This document shows positions 7,772 through 18,347 of a DNA stretch of 64,000 bases, piece by piece. This DNA comes from Bacteriovoracaceae bacterium. Its GTDB lineage: Bacteria > Bdellovibrionota > Bacteriovoracia > Bacteriovoracales > Bacteriovoracaceae. Made by a program: the position numbers and the translations under genes. How positions within the stretch are numbered: position 1 is the stretch's first letter; each line of letters opens with the position of its first letter. The DNA lies in contig JANJTC010000004.1 of NCBI GenBank assembly GCA_024711325.1, forward strand, positions 124,001 to 188,000. Direction: 5' to 3'. Under the pieces are notes generated by a model, which worked only from the letters and a program-made list of their open reading frames with translations, had not been told where the DNA came from and did no database searches.

Positions 7772-8872
7772 ATGAATTGTTGGAAAATTAAAAAATTACA
7801 AGCCCAAAACTTCCGAAATCTAAAAAACAGCGTTTTTGATTTCTCTCCTGGCATTAATTGCATCTTAGGTCAGAATGGAAATGGAAAAACGAATCTCTTG
7901 GAAGCGGTTTATCTTCTCACTAATAAAAAATCATTCCGTAAAAATACCGATTATTCACAAATGATCAACATTGAAGGGGAAAAACCAGAGCTAATCCTTC
8001 AGTCGGTTTTTCAAAATGAAGATGAGCTACTCCCCTACTCGCTCAGAATGACGGACGCTTCTGAAGAAAGATTTTTAAATAACAAGCCGGAAAAACGGAA
8101 AACTCCATCTTCCTCAGTTTTTATTAATCCGTTTGATGCTTATCATTTTCATACCAGCTCCACCTTTAGAAGACAGTGGGTCGATAGTCATATTTCTTTA
8201 GGGGATAAAGAATACCGCCAGGTTTTGACAAGATTTCAAAAGGCCATCAAGTTTCGAAATTCAGTTCTCGCTTTCGGTGGCAAAAATACTTCTACTCAGT
8301 TGAGGGCGATAGATGAACAGATCAGTGATTACTCAGCTTTTATTACCCAAAAACGATTTGAATTTTTAACGGCCTTAAATGCCTTTATTACACCTACTTT
8401 TAAGGCGATCTTTTCAGAAGAACATGCGCTGGAATTGACTTTGGACAGCCAGTTTGTCCACTGGGATAAAAAACGGATATTTGACTTCTATCGTCACCAA
8501 GAAAATATCGACATAAAAGCCGAGGTTACCCAGGTAGGAATTCACCGGGATGACTTCATTTTCAGCTTTGATGGACTCAATGCGTTTGAATTCTGTTCTT
8601 TAGGTCAACAGAAAATGGCCTTTCTCAGCTTGATATTTGCCTATATTGAGCTTTTTCGGTATAAATTTACCTCTTATCCTATTGTCCTCATTGACGACGT
8701 TTCTGGCGAATTGGATAGCCAGAGATGGAAAAATTTGGTCCAATATTTGGAAACTAAAAATTTCCAAGTTCTGATCACAACGGCCAATGAGAATTTTGGG
8801 GAAGAGTTGGAAAAAATTCCGGAATCAAAAAAGTTTTATATTGAACATGGAACGCTCAAACACCATGGATAG
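7772..8872 (+). CDS. recF: RecF recombination/repair ATPase
   Basis: SMC-like ATPase that helps load RecA at gaps through RecFOR. From the ATG at 7772 it has 366 residues, close to the family norm. Walker A ILGQNGNGKTN is near residue 30, the ABC signature is EFCSLGQQKMA, and Walker B PIVLIDDVSGELD follows. A TTG at 7766 directly after the dnaN stop is an alternative start; no clear ribosome site distinguishes the two, so coupling to dnaN is likely. gyrB follows 10 bp later. Confidence 0.95.
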   Translation: MNCWKIKKLQAQNFRNLKNSVFDFSPGINCILGQNGNGKTNLLEAVYLLTNKKSFRKNTDYSQMINIEGEKPELILQSVFQNEDELLPYSLRMTDASEERFLNNKPEKRKTPSSSVFINPFDAYHFHTSSTFRRQWVDSHISLGDKEYRQVLTRFQKAIKFRNSVLAFGGKNTSTQLRAIDEQISDYSAFITQKRFEFLTALNAFITPTFKAIFSEEHALELTLDSQFVHWDKKRIFDFYRHQENIDIKAEVTQVGIHRDDFIFSFDGLNAFEFCSLGQQKMAFLSLIFAYIELFRYKFTSYPIVLIDDVSGELDSQRWKNLVQYLETKNFQVLITTANENFGEELEKIPESKKFYIEHGTLKHHG

Positions 8873-8882
8873 GAGCATCTGA

Positions 8883-11330
<2,448 letters not shown>

Positions 11331-11348
11331 TTTTAAGGACGAATAGAT

Positions 11349-13835
11349 ATGAGTGATGAAAATAACAAACCAGAGGCCAATCACGGAAATATAACTCCTC
11401 TCTTGATTCAAGATGAGATGAAGAATTGTTACCTTGATTACGCAATGTCTGTAATTATCGGTCGAGCGCTTCCGGATGTCCGTGATGGATTAAAGCCAGT
11501 TCACAGACGTGTCCTCTATGCCATGCACATGCTCAATAACTACCATAATAGACCATACTTAAAGTCTGCTCGTGTGGTTGGTGACGTTATCGGTAAATAT
11601 CACCCCCATGGTGATTCTGCTGTATACGGTGCGATGGTTCGTCTCGCTCAAGATTTTTCTATGAGATATACTATTATTGATGGTCAAGGTAACTTCGGTT
11701 CGATTGACGGCGATAGTGCAGCGGCCATGCGATATACCGAAGTCAGAATGCAAAAACTCACTAACGATATGTTGGGTGACATCGATAAAGAAACGGTTGA
11801 TTGGCAGGATAACTATGACGGATCTTTGCAAGAGCCGACTGTTCTTCCAACCAAGGTGCCTAATCTACTTATCAATGGTTCGGCAGGTATTGCAGTGGGG
11901 ATGGCAACAAACATTCCGCCACATAACTTAACTGAAATTACCAATGGTCTTCTGGCCCTGATCGATGAGCCGGATATGACGGTTCATGATTTGATTAAAA
12001 TCATCCCTGGACCGGATTTCCCAACTGCTGGTTCAATCCATGGAACTGCAGGGATTCAACAAGCGTATCATACAGGTAAAGGTGTTATTCAAATCCGTGC
12101 AAAAGCGGAGATTGAAATTGGTAAAAATGACCGTGAAAAAATCATAATTACTGAACTTCCTTATCAAGTTAACAAGGCCCGTTTAATTGAAAAAATTGCG
12201 GAACTGGTAACTGATAAGGCGATCGAAGGTATTTCCGACATTCGCGATGAATCTTCACGTGAAGGTATTCGTGTGGTTATCGATGTTAAGCGTGGCGAGC
12301 AAGCTTCAGTTCTGTTGAACAGACTTTATAAGCAAACTCAGATGCAGGTTTCTTTTGGTATCATCTTCCTGTCTATTTCCAATGGTCAGCCGAAGGTTAT
12401 GGATCTAAAAGAGCAACTTCAGTGTTTCATTGAGCACCGTCGTGAAATCGTAATTCGTCGAACGACTTATGAACTCAAAAAAGCTAAAGAACGTGCTCAC
12501 ATTTTAGAAGGTTTAAAAATTGCCGTTGAGAATATCGACGCCATTGTTGAATTGATCAAGAAAGCTGAAGGTCCGGCTCAGGCCAAAGAGCAGTTGATGA
12601 GTCAATTTACTCTATCAACCATCCAGGCCCAAGCCGTTCTCGATATGCGTTTACAACGCTTAACGGGTCTTGAAAGAGATAAAATCGTTGCTGATTACGA
12701 AGCCATTATGAAAGAGATTTTCCGCTTAGAAGGAATCCTTGGTTCTGAAGAAGAAATTAAGGCCATTATTCGTGGGGAATTTGTTGAAATCCGTGAGAAT
12801 TACGGAGATGCCCGTCGTACTGAAATCATTGCTCAGGCCGATGAAATTCAGATGGAAGATCTGATTAAAAATGAAGAAGTCATTGTGACTATTACGCAGA
12901 AGGGATACCTGAAACGAATGGCCAAAGACACTTACCGCTCACAAAAACGTGGTGGTAAGGGAGTGAAGGGTGCGGATCTGGATGAAGATTTCTTCACTAG
13001 TATTTTCACTGCCGATACCCACGATACACTCATGATTTTCACTGATAAGGGTACTGTCTTCTCGATTAAGGTTTATCAGATTCCTGAAGGACTTCGCACT
13101 TCTAAAGGTCGAAACATTGTTAACATTATCAATGTACCGGCCGATGAAAAAGTTAAGGAAATTATTACTATTCCAAGAGAAGCTGAAGGCCACTATCTGA
13201 TCTTTGCAACTAAGCAAGGTATTGTGAAAAAGTCTGAACTTTCTGAATATAAGAATATGCGCCAGAACGGACTTAAAGCAATTAAGGTCGTGGATGGTGA
13301 TGAAATTCTTGGCGTTAGAATTACAGACGGAAAAAAAGACGTTCTCCTTGCCTCTTCTGGTGGTAAGTCCATTCGTTTCAACGAAGAAGATTGCCGTCCA
13401 CAAGGTCGTGTCTCTCAAGGTGTGAAAGGAATGAGTCTGGAAGATGATGAATATGTTATCGGTATGGAAATTATCGATGAAAAATCTGAAATCTTAACAG
13501 TGACTGCCCGTGGTTACGGTAAACGTTCAAGTGCTGAAGAATATCGTAAACAATCTCGTGGTGGTAAAGGAATTCTGGCCATGAAACTCACAGAAAAAAC
13601 AGGTGAGATCATGGGAATCCTTCCAGTGACTGATAAAGATGATCTGATGATCATCACCGACAAGGGCCAAGTGATTAGAACGAAAATCTCAGGTATTTCT
13701 CTTCTCGGTCGAAATACTCAAGGTGTACGTCTTATCAATGTCAAACCGGACGAAAAAGTAGTGGCAGTTGAGAAAATCGCCGAATCAGAGGAAGATACTA
13801 CTGATGGTGATTCAACTGAGACTCCTGTTCAATAA
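11349..13835 (+). CDS. gyrA: DNA gyrase subunit A
   Basis: Breakage-rejoining subunit of gyrase, 828 residues. The catalytic Tyr is residue 129 in [11 protein letters not shown]. The quinolone region reads [17 protein letters not shown]: Ser90 (E. coli Ser83) is kept, but Gly94 occupies the place of E. coli Asp87. The C-terminal wrapping domain has the GyrA box [10 protein letters not shown] and repeated blades. The tail is acidic. A TPR lipoprotein gene starts inside its last codons in another frame. Confidence 0.98.
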   Translation: MSDENNKPEANHGNITPLLIQDEMKNCYLDYAMSVIIGRALPDVRDGLKPVHRRVLYAMHMLNNYHNRPYLKSARVVGDVIGKYHPHGDSAVYGAMVRLAQDFSMRYTIIDGQGNFGSIDGDSAAAMRYTEVRMQKLTNDMLGDIDKETVDWQDNYDGSLQEPTVLPTKVPNLLINGSAGIAVGMATNIPPHNLTEITNGLLALIDEPDMTVHDLIKIIPGPDFPTAGSIHGTAGIQQAYHTGKGVIQIRAKAEIEIGKNDREKIIITELPYQVNKARLIEKIAELVTDKAIEGISDIRDESSREGIRVVIDVKRGEQASVLLNRLYKQTQMQVSFGIIFLSISNGQPKVMDLKEQLQCFIEHRREIVIRRTTYELKKAKERAHILEGLKIAVENIDAIVELIKKAEGPAQAKEQLMSQFTLSTIQAQAVLDMRLQRLTGLERDKIVADYEAIMKEIFRLEGILGSEEEIKAIIRGEFVEIRENYGDARRTEIIAQADEIQMEDLIKNEEVIVTITQKGYLKRMAKDTYRSQKRGGKGVKGADLDEDFFTSIFTADTHDTLMIFTDKGTVFSIKVYQIPEGLRTSKGRNIVNIINVPADEKVKEIITIPREAEGHYLIFATKQGIVKKSELSEYKNMRQNGLKAIKVVDGDEILGVRITDGKKDVLLASSGGKSIRFNEEDCRPQGRVSQGVKGMSLEDDEYVIGMEIIDEKSEILTVTARGYGKRSSAEEYRKQSRGGKGILAMKLTEKTGEIMGILPVTDKDDLMIITDKGQVIRTKISGISLLGRNTQGVRLINVKPDEKVVAVEKIAESEEDTTDGDSTETPVQ

Positions 13836-14610
13836 ACTTCTATTTATCCTGATGATCCTGGGGCTAAGTTCTTGTGACTTTACCTCAGGACTCAATCAGG
13901 ACATTCTGATTGCCCAAAAGCATGTTGATAATCAAGATTTCGATAAGGCAGTAGAGCTTTATGAACGAGTCTTGAAAAAAAATCCATCTAAACAGATAAA
14001 AACCAAGATTAACTATCAGTTAGCAGAAATTTATTACCTGTATCTGGATCAACAGGTGAGGGCCCTTAAATATTATCAGTTCATTGTTGAGAATGTAGAC
14101 GATCCACTATGGCAGGTGAAATCCCTGGAAAAAATTGCTGATATTAATTTTAATTTTTCTAAGAATTATATGGAGGCCATACGGGCCTATCAAATTCTAA
14201 TGCAAGTACAACCCCGTTTAAAAAACTATGATTATTACTATTTACGAGTTGGTGAAGCGTTTTTTGAAATGGGCCGTTATCATAAGGCCCGGGAGATTTT
14301 TAATCAGATTCTGTCCCAGCCAACAAACCCCTACTATATAGAAGCATTCAATCAAATGGGACTTATCGAATTCTATAATAAGAACTGGGATAAGGCCGTC
14401 GAGTTTTGGTTGGAATACTTAAAACGGGAGCGAAGAAAGGATCAGATCGTTAAGGTAAAGTTTCTTATCGCTAATGCGTATGAATCCAACGAAAAACTCA
14501 AAGAAGCCTACAATATTTATTATTCTTTGCTCCCCTCTTACCCAAATCCAGATGTTTTACGTGCTCGGTTAAAATCTCTCTACGCTCGAAGGGTTGCGAG
14601 AAAGCGCTAA
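13804..14610 (+). CDS. TPR-repeat lipoprotein
   Basis: No named family recognised. The chosen ATG at 13804 overlaps gyrA by 32 bp and has a GAGGAAG ribosome site 8-9 nt upstream. It gives a lipoprotein signal peptide of about 23 residues with lipobox LSSC (Cys24), and 268 residues in all. The rest is rich in TPR-like helix pairs (for example [17 protein letters not shown], ALKYYQFI and [10 protein letters not shown] segments), much like YfgC/BamD-type scaffolds. It probably acts in the periplasm or at a membrane as a protein-binding scaffold (inference). The tail is very basic (ARRVARKR). Confidence 0.8.
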   Translation: MVIQLRLLFNKLLFILMILGLSSCDFTSGLNQDILIAQKHVDNQDFDKAVELYERVLKKNPSKQIKTKINYQLAEIYYLYLDQQVRALKYYQFIVENVDDPLWQVKSLEKIADINFNFSKNYMEAIRAYQILMQVQPRLKNYDYYYLRVGEAFFEMGRYHKAREIFNQILSQPTNPYYIEAFNQMGLIEFYNKNWDKAVEFWLEYLKRERRKDQIVKVKFLIANAYESNEKLKEAYNIYYSLLPSYPNPDVLRARLKSLYARRVARKR

Positions 14611-14647
14611 TTCAATTATCTTATTTCAAACATTACGACGGCCGTTT

Positions 14648-14836
14648 ATGACTAGTTGGAAGAAAGCTCTTGCACTCGCACTAGGATTACCCTCAACAAT
14701 CATTGGGGTTTTCTTCCTTTTTCAAGAACTTGTATCGATGGGTTATATTACTCAAGGAGTGGCCCAACTTGTCCTGATCGCAGTTGTGTGTTCAATATTA
14801 ATTAAAATGATCATGGTTTCATGGAAAAAAAAATAA
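14648..14836 (+). CDS. Small two-helix membrane protein, AtpZ/AtpI-like
   Basis: A 62-residue protein starting MTSWKKALALALGLP with two predicted membrane helices and basic ends. Its place directly ahead of an AtpI-like gene and atpB suggests the AtpZ/AtpI group that helps assemble the c-ring or supplies Mg/Ca; this is inference from context and topology, because sequence motifs are weak. An upstream in-frame ATG (14594) overlaps the preceding gene and would not add a sensible domain. It overlaps the next gene by 16 bp. Confidence 0.6.
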   Translation: MTSWKKALALALGLPSTIIGVFFLFQELVSMGYITQGVAQLVLIAVVCSILIKMIMVSWKKK

Positions 14837-15189
14837 ACAAAAAGTTCTACATACTCTCGGCCATCAACATTATACCAGTATTGATCCTGGGTGGTGGACT
14901 TACCATCGATAGCCTGGCCCTTTTTGGTGCCCTGGTCGGTTTGGTGTTAAATCACACAATTCTGGTTAAAATAGTTCAGTCTGTTACAACAGCTGCTAGT
15001 GGAGAGGGTTCGGGGCAGGGCGTTGGAAAGATTCTTCTCCTCATGGGACTGAAGTTTTTAATGCTTTTTGGAATTGTTGCCCTGATTTACTTCTATAAGA
15101 AAGAACTTATTACAAAACTCTTCCTGATTATCTTTTTCCAATTGATAATTCAGGTCTTAAGTATTAAAAACAACTATCAAAATAGTTAG
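14821..15189 (+). CDS. AtpI-like ATP synthase assembly membrane protein
   Basis: 122 residues with four predicted membrane helices (about 8-26, 29-50, 72-92 and 97-114) and a Gly-rich polar loop, ASGEGSGQGVG, in the middle. The length, topology and position right before atpB match the ATP synthase I (AtpI) group, but I see no diagnostic motif, so the family call is inferred. It ends 8 bp before atpB. Confidence 0.6.
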   Translation: MEKKINKKFYILSAINIIPVLILGGGLTIDSLALFGALVGLVLNHTILVKIVQSVTTAASGEGSGQGVGKILLLMGLKFLMLFGIVALIYFYKKELITKLFLIIFFQLIIQVLSIKNNYQNS

Positions 15190-15197
15190 GGCGGCAT

Positions 15198-15968
15198 ATG
15201 AAACTGTTGGGTTTTATTGGTTTATTTCTTTCTCAGTCTGCATTAGCAGCTGGTGGCTTCAATTTCTTCACTGAAGCTTCTCATGCACTCCATTTACCGG
15301 CACACACGCTTGCTCTGGTGGCGGGATCATTGATCATGCTTCTGGCAGGCTTGGTTTATCGTGCTCAGGTATCGAATGCAAAAAATTATGTTATTCCTGA
15401 TAAGGGAGTATCAACTCGTAACATCTTAGAAGCTCTAGGACAGGCAATGTACAGCACTGCCAAGACAGTTATGGGTGAAGAAAGTGCGAAGAAATATTTT
15501 TCTTATGTCATTTTCTGCTTTCTTTTCATTCTAATTAACAACGTGATCGGGATTCTTCCTGGTTCAATGTCTGCTAACCAAAATCTAAATACAACTTTAG
15601 CTCTTGGTATTTTTACGTTCTTCTATTTTAACTTCCAAGGTATTCGTGCTGTTGGTTTCGTTAACTATATGAAGCACTTTGCTGGTCCAATGCCAGCACT
15701 CGCTATCTTGATTTTTCCAATTGAATTAATTTCAGTTTCAGTTAGACCTCTATCACTTGCTCTTCGTCTTCGCGGGAACATGGATGGCGATCACTTGATT
15801 CTTGGAATCTTCTCAGAGCTAGTTCCATACATTGTACCAATTCCGTTCTATGCGATGGGTATTTTTGTTGGATTTCTTCAAGCTTTCGTATTTACTCTAC
15901 TAACAATGATCTATATTGGTATGGCCACTGCTCATCACGATCATGGTGAGCATGAACATCATCACTAA
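15198..15968 (+). CDS. atpB: ATP synthase Fo subunit a
   Basis: Proton-channel subunit of the FoF1 ATP synthase in the inner membrane, 256 residues with five or six membrane segments. The essential Arg lies in RPLSLALRLRGNM, matching the family's LxLRLxGN motif, and the last helices carry the expected polar residues. The N-terminus resembles a signal peptide (QSALAAGG). The C-terminus ends in a His-rich tail, HHDHGEHEHHH, which is unusual. atpE follows 29 bp later. Confidence 0.96.
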   Translation: MKLLGFIGLFLSQSALAAGGFNFFTEASHALHLPAHTLALVAGSLIMLLAGLVYRAQVSNAKNYVIPDKGVSTRNILEALGQAMYSTAKTVMGEESAKKYFSYVIFCFLFILINNVIGILPGSMSANQNLNTTLALGIFTFFYFNFQGIRAVGFVNYMKHFAGPMPALAILIFPIELISVSVRPLSLALRLRGNMDGDHLILGIFSELVPYIVPIPFYAMGIFVGFLQAFVFTLLTMIYIGMATAHHDHGEHEHHH

Positions 15969-15997
15969 GATTATTTTTTTAACAAAGGGATTTTAAA

Positions 15998-16255
15998 ATG
16001 AATGAAACAGTACAAACAGCTATGTCTACAAACTCATGGGTAGTTCTTTCTGCAGCTATCGCTTTCGCTTCTGCCGTTATCGGTGGAACTCTTTCTCAAG
16101 GTAAAGCTGCTTCTGTAGCTCTTGAAGGTATCGCTCGTAACCCAGCTGCTGCTGAAAAACTTCAGACTCCAATGATTCTTGCTCTTGCACTTATCGAGTC
16201 TCTAGTTCTTTTCGGTTTCGGTATCGCGTTCCTTATCCTTCAGAAAGCTGTTTAA
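15998..16255 (+). CDS. atpE: ATP synthase Fo subunit c
   Basis: Subunit of the rotating c-ring, 85 residues, two membrane helices joined by the polar loop GIARNPAAAEKLQ. The ion-binding carboxylate is Glu in LALALIESLVLFGF, and no extra sodium-ligand pattern is obvious, so a proton is the likely ion. A Gly-rich first helix (AVIGGTLSQG) is typical. AGGGA precedes the ATG. A strong terminator follows. The b subunit and F1 genes are not here. Confidence 0.96.
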   Translation: MNETVQTAMSTNSWVVLSAAIAFASAVIGGTLSQGKAASVALEGIARNPAAAEKLQTPMILALALIESLVLFGFGIAFLILQKAV

Positions 16256-16281
16256 TTTTAAAAATTAAATTCTGAAAAAAG

Positions 16282-16307
16282 AAGGCCCTCGCTAGAGGGC
16301 CTTTTTT
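16282..16307. terminator. Bidirectional intrinsic terminator after atpE
   Basis: Stem GGCCCTC / GAGGGCC with loop GCTA, flanked by A-rich sequence on the left and TTTTTT on the right, so it can stop transcription from atpE and from the convergent gene whose stop codon is at 16311-16309. Confidence 0.9.
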
Positions 16308-16308
16308 A

Positions 16309-18294
16309 TTATCGATTAACTTCTTTATTATCGTCTTCTTTACTTCCTCGTAGTGTGGGCGAAAGTACTTTTCCTAATCCGGTATGCACACTCGGTATCA
16401 CAATCGGACTTTTCTGAACTGTTTTACTCGTCGCTAGAATTCTGGCACGGGATTCACCTGTAGCAACATGAGTTTTGTATTTTGCAAGAGAAGCCGTTTT
16501 TAAGGGGCCTTTAGGGAGCCGGATGATTTCGGCATAAAGCTCCTTTTCTGCCAGGATGAGTTTAGCTTTAGAAATCTTTTTTGCGAGTTCCCCATATTGA
16601 AGTTCTGGATAGAGATGTTTGATTACGTCTGGAATTTCAGTTGTGCCTTTCTTAAAAGCATCTCTCAGTAGTTTCTTTCTCATAGGTCCTACGTTGGAGA
16701 GAAGTTCCTCTTCTAATTTAAGTAAATACTTCTGATTCATTTTTCCACTAAATTTAGTTTTTTGAATTCTGGCCAAGAGTGGCTCTAGTTTAGCATTCGA
16801 ATCTATTATGGCAGCAGTAACTGCAGTTTTATGAGCAAGTTTTGGACCTCCAAGCCTAAATGCTTTATCTACTGTTCTAGCTCCCGCCTTAAAGGCCATC
16901 GTAGTCAGAGGATTATCTACAGGATATAGCACCACTGCCAAAGAGTTTTTGACCGCTTTACCGGAGAAAGTGATAACTCTTCCTGTGGCGGATTCGGCTA
17001 CATAAACTGATCCCCTTTTTGCCAATTTTGAAAGTGCTGTAAAAGAGGCCTTGAGAGTTTTGCGTACTGGGGAAAGCATATAATTTTTAATAGCGCTTAA
17101 AGATATACTGAGGGCCGACTTTGCTCCCATAACGACGCGAGAAATTCTTGTTACCGGACGTGCAACACTTGAAGCTTTCACGGCCTTAATTCCGGCCTTA
17201 GAGACTTTGAACATTCTAGCGATGTTAGCTGCCCCCCGGGCCCCGTGTTTTACTGCTGTGACAAGTCCACCTGCCAGGAAGGAAGGAACTATTTCTGCAA
17301 TGATAGTTCCAGAGATTCCGCATAGACCGGTTAGTAGTGTCTTACATGGAAGACAGTCATAGCTTTCCGTCGGCTTTAGACATTTACCAAAGTGTGGAAC
17401 TCCCTCCCACTTTTCACAAAAAATACTGGATTTGAGCCACTCCTTTAAAGAGACGACAAATGTTTCCCAGATCTTTTTCATGGTTCCGGGGAAATCATCT
17501 AGTAAGGCCTGAAATACGCTCGGATCTTCAGAAGCCTTAGCGAGTGCAAGTTGTGAAGTTGATGTGTGGTCTTCTGCACCCGAGACCCAATCCCAAAATT
17601 CACTCATCTTTCTTCCGGCAGCATTTCCGGCAAGTTTAAGCAAATCCCAAGCGCCATCTAAAAAAGTCATCGCAGATTTAAAGAAAGCAGTTCCCAGCTG
17701 AGTGACACAACTATCATCACCTAGATGACAATTTTTTAGTTTGTTTTTTTCTGGAAGGAATTTTTCAGCTAAATATCCACCCATCGTTCCCATAGGCAAA
17801 CTGGCAATACTTAATGCTGAGCTGGCCAGGACGCAGTTTGTGTCTTCAGGACATTGCCTTTGTATTGCCATTTTTTTAGTTTCAGTACAGCTGATTTCTT
17901 CTTCAACTTTATTTAACTGTCCCAACTGTGCCTGAAGATTTTCATTGGAAGATGAGATTTTACAATCTCCAGTTGTGCAACCAACTTTCATTTCAAGACG
18001 ATTCTCATGTTTTAATAATTCAGTTTCAAGATGATTAATTTCCGTGATGTATTTCCAGCAAGTTTCACTTAATCCATGTTCTAAATGATAAGCTTCGAGA
18101 TTATTAGGAGCATTACCCGCTGGTAAGCATTCACGTCGATACACTTGTCCTAAATTTTTAAGGCGCTCAATTAAGAGAGGTACACATTCACCATTTTCGC
18201 AGGTAGAAACTTTAGCGTTGGCATGGAAAGGGGCAAGAGACGAAAGTCCCAGTACAAGGCTTAAGTGAATAGAGACAAGTCGCTTAACCCACAT
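16309..18294 (-). CDS. Large secreted Cys-rich protein of unknown function
   Basis: Not recognised. 661 residues with a signal peptide of about 27 residues ending HANA. The first third has closely spaced Cys pairs (CENGEC, CTTGDC, CPEDTNC, CHLGDDSC), suggesting disulfide loops and export from the cytoplasm. A middle part (about 300-350) is hydrophobic with CLPC and CGISG. The second half is very basic, with many Lys, Arg, Ala and Ser and few acidic residues. An AGG ribosome site lies 8 nt before the ATG. It is alone on its strand between a terminator and uvrA. It could be a cell-surface or predation-related factor, but nothing in the sequence proves this. Confidence 0.75.
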   Translation of the reverse strand: MWVKRLVSIHLSLVLGLSSLAPFHANAKVSTCENGECVPLLIERLKNLGQVYRRECLPAGNAPNNLEAYHLEHGLSETCWKYITEINHLETELLKHENRLEMKVGCTTGDCKISSSNENLQAQLGQLNKVEEEISCTETKKMAIQRQCPEDTNCVLASSALSIASLPMGTMGGYLAEKFLPEKNKLKNCHLGDDSCVTQLGTAFFKSAMTFLDGAWDLLKLAGNAAGRKMSEFWDWVSGAEDHTSTSQLALAKASEDPSVFQALLDDFPGTMKKIWETFVVSLKEWLKSSIFCEKWEGVPHFGKCLKPTESYDCLPCKTLLTGLCGISGTIIAEIVPSFLAGGLVTAVKHGARGAANIARMFKVSKAGIKAVKASSVARPVTRISRVVMGAKSALSISLSAIKNYMLSPVRKTLKASFTALSKLAKRGSVYVAESATGRVITFSGKAVKNSLAVVLYPVDNPLTTMAFKAGARTVDKAFRLGGPKLAHKTAVTAAIIDSNAKLEPLLARIQKTKFSGKMNQKYLLKLEEELLSNVGPMRKKLLRDAFKKGTTEIPDVIKHLYPELQYGELAKKISKAKLILAEKELYAEIIRLPKGPLKTASLAKYKTHVATGESRARILATSKTVQKSPIVIPSVHTGLGKVLSPTLRGSKEDDNKEVNR

Positions 18295-18347
18295 AGGTAA
18301 TACCTATCGAATTCTTGGTCTATTTACTTTAGTGCTATAGTCGGTGT

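Noticed and set aside
12253..12264. CTTCACGTGAAG, a parS-like palindrome in gyrA
   Set aside because: Only about 10 of 16 consensus positions match and the flanks are wrong; it encodes SSREG in a normal gyrA stretch.
12939..13418. 159-codon minus-strand frame
   Set aside because: Shadow of gyrA with no ribosome site and unlikely composition.
18295..18347. AGGTATTACCT palindrome before the 16309-18294 gene
   Set aside because: Too short to call an operator; it is partly the ribosome site.
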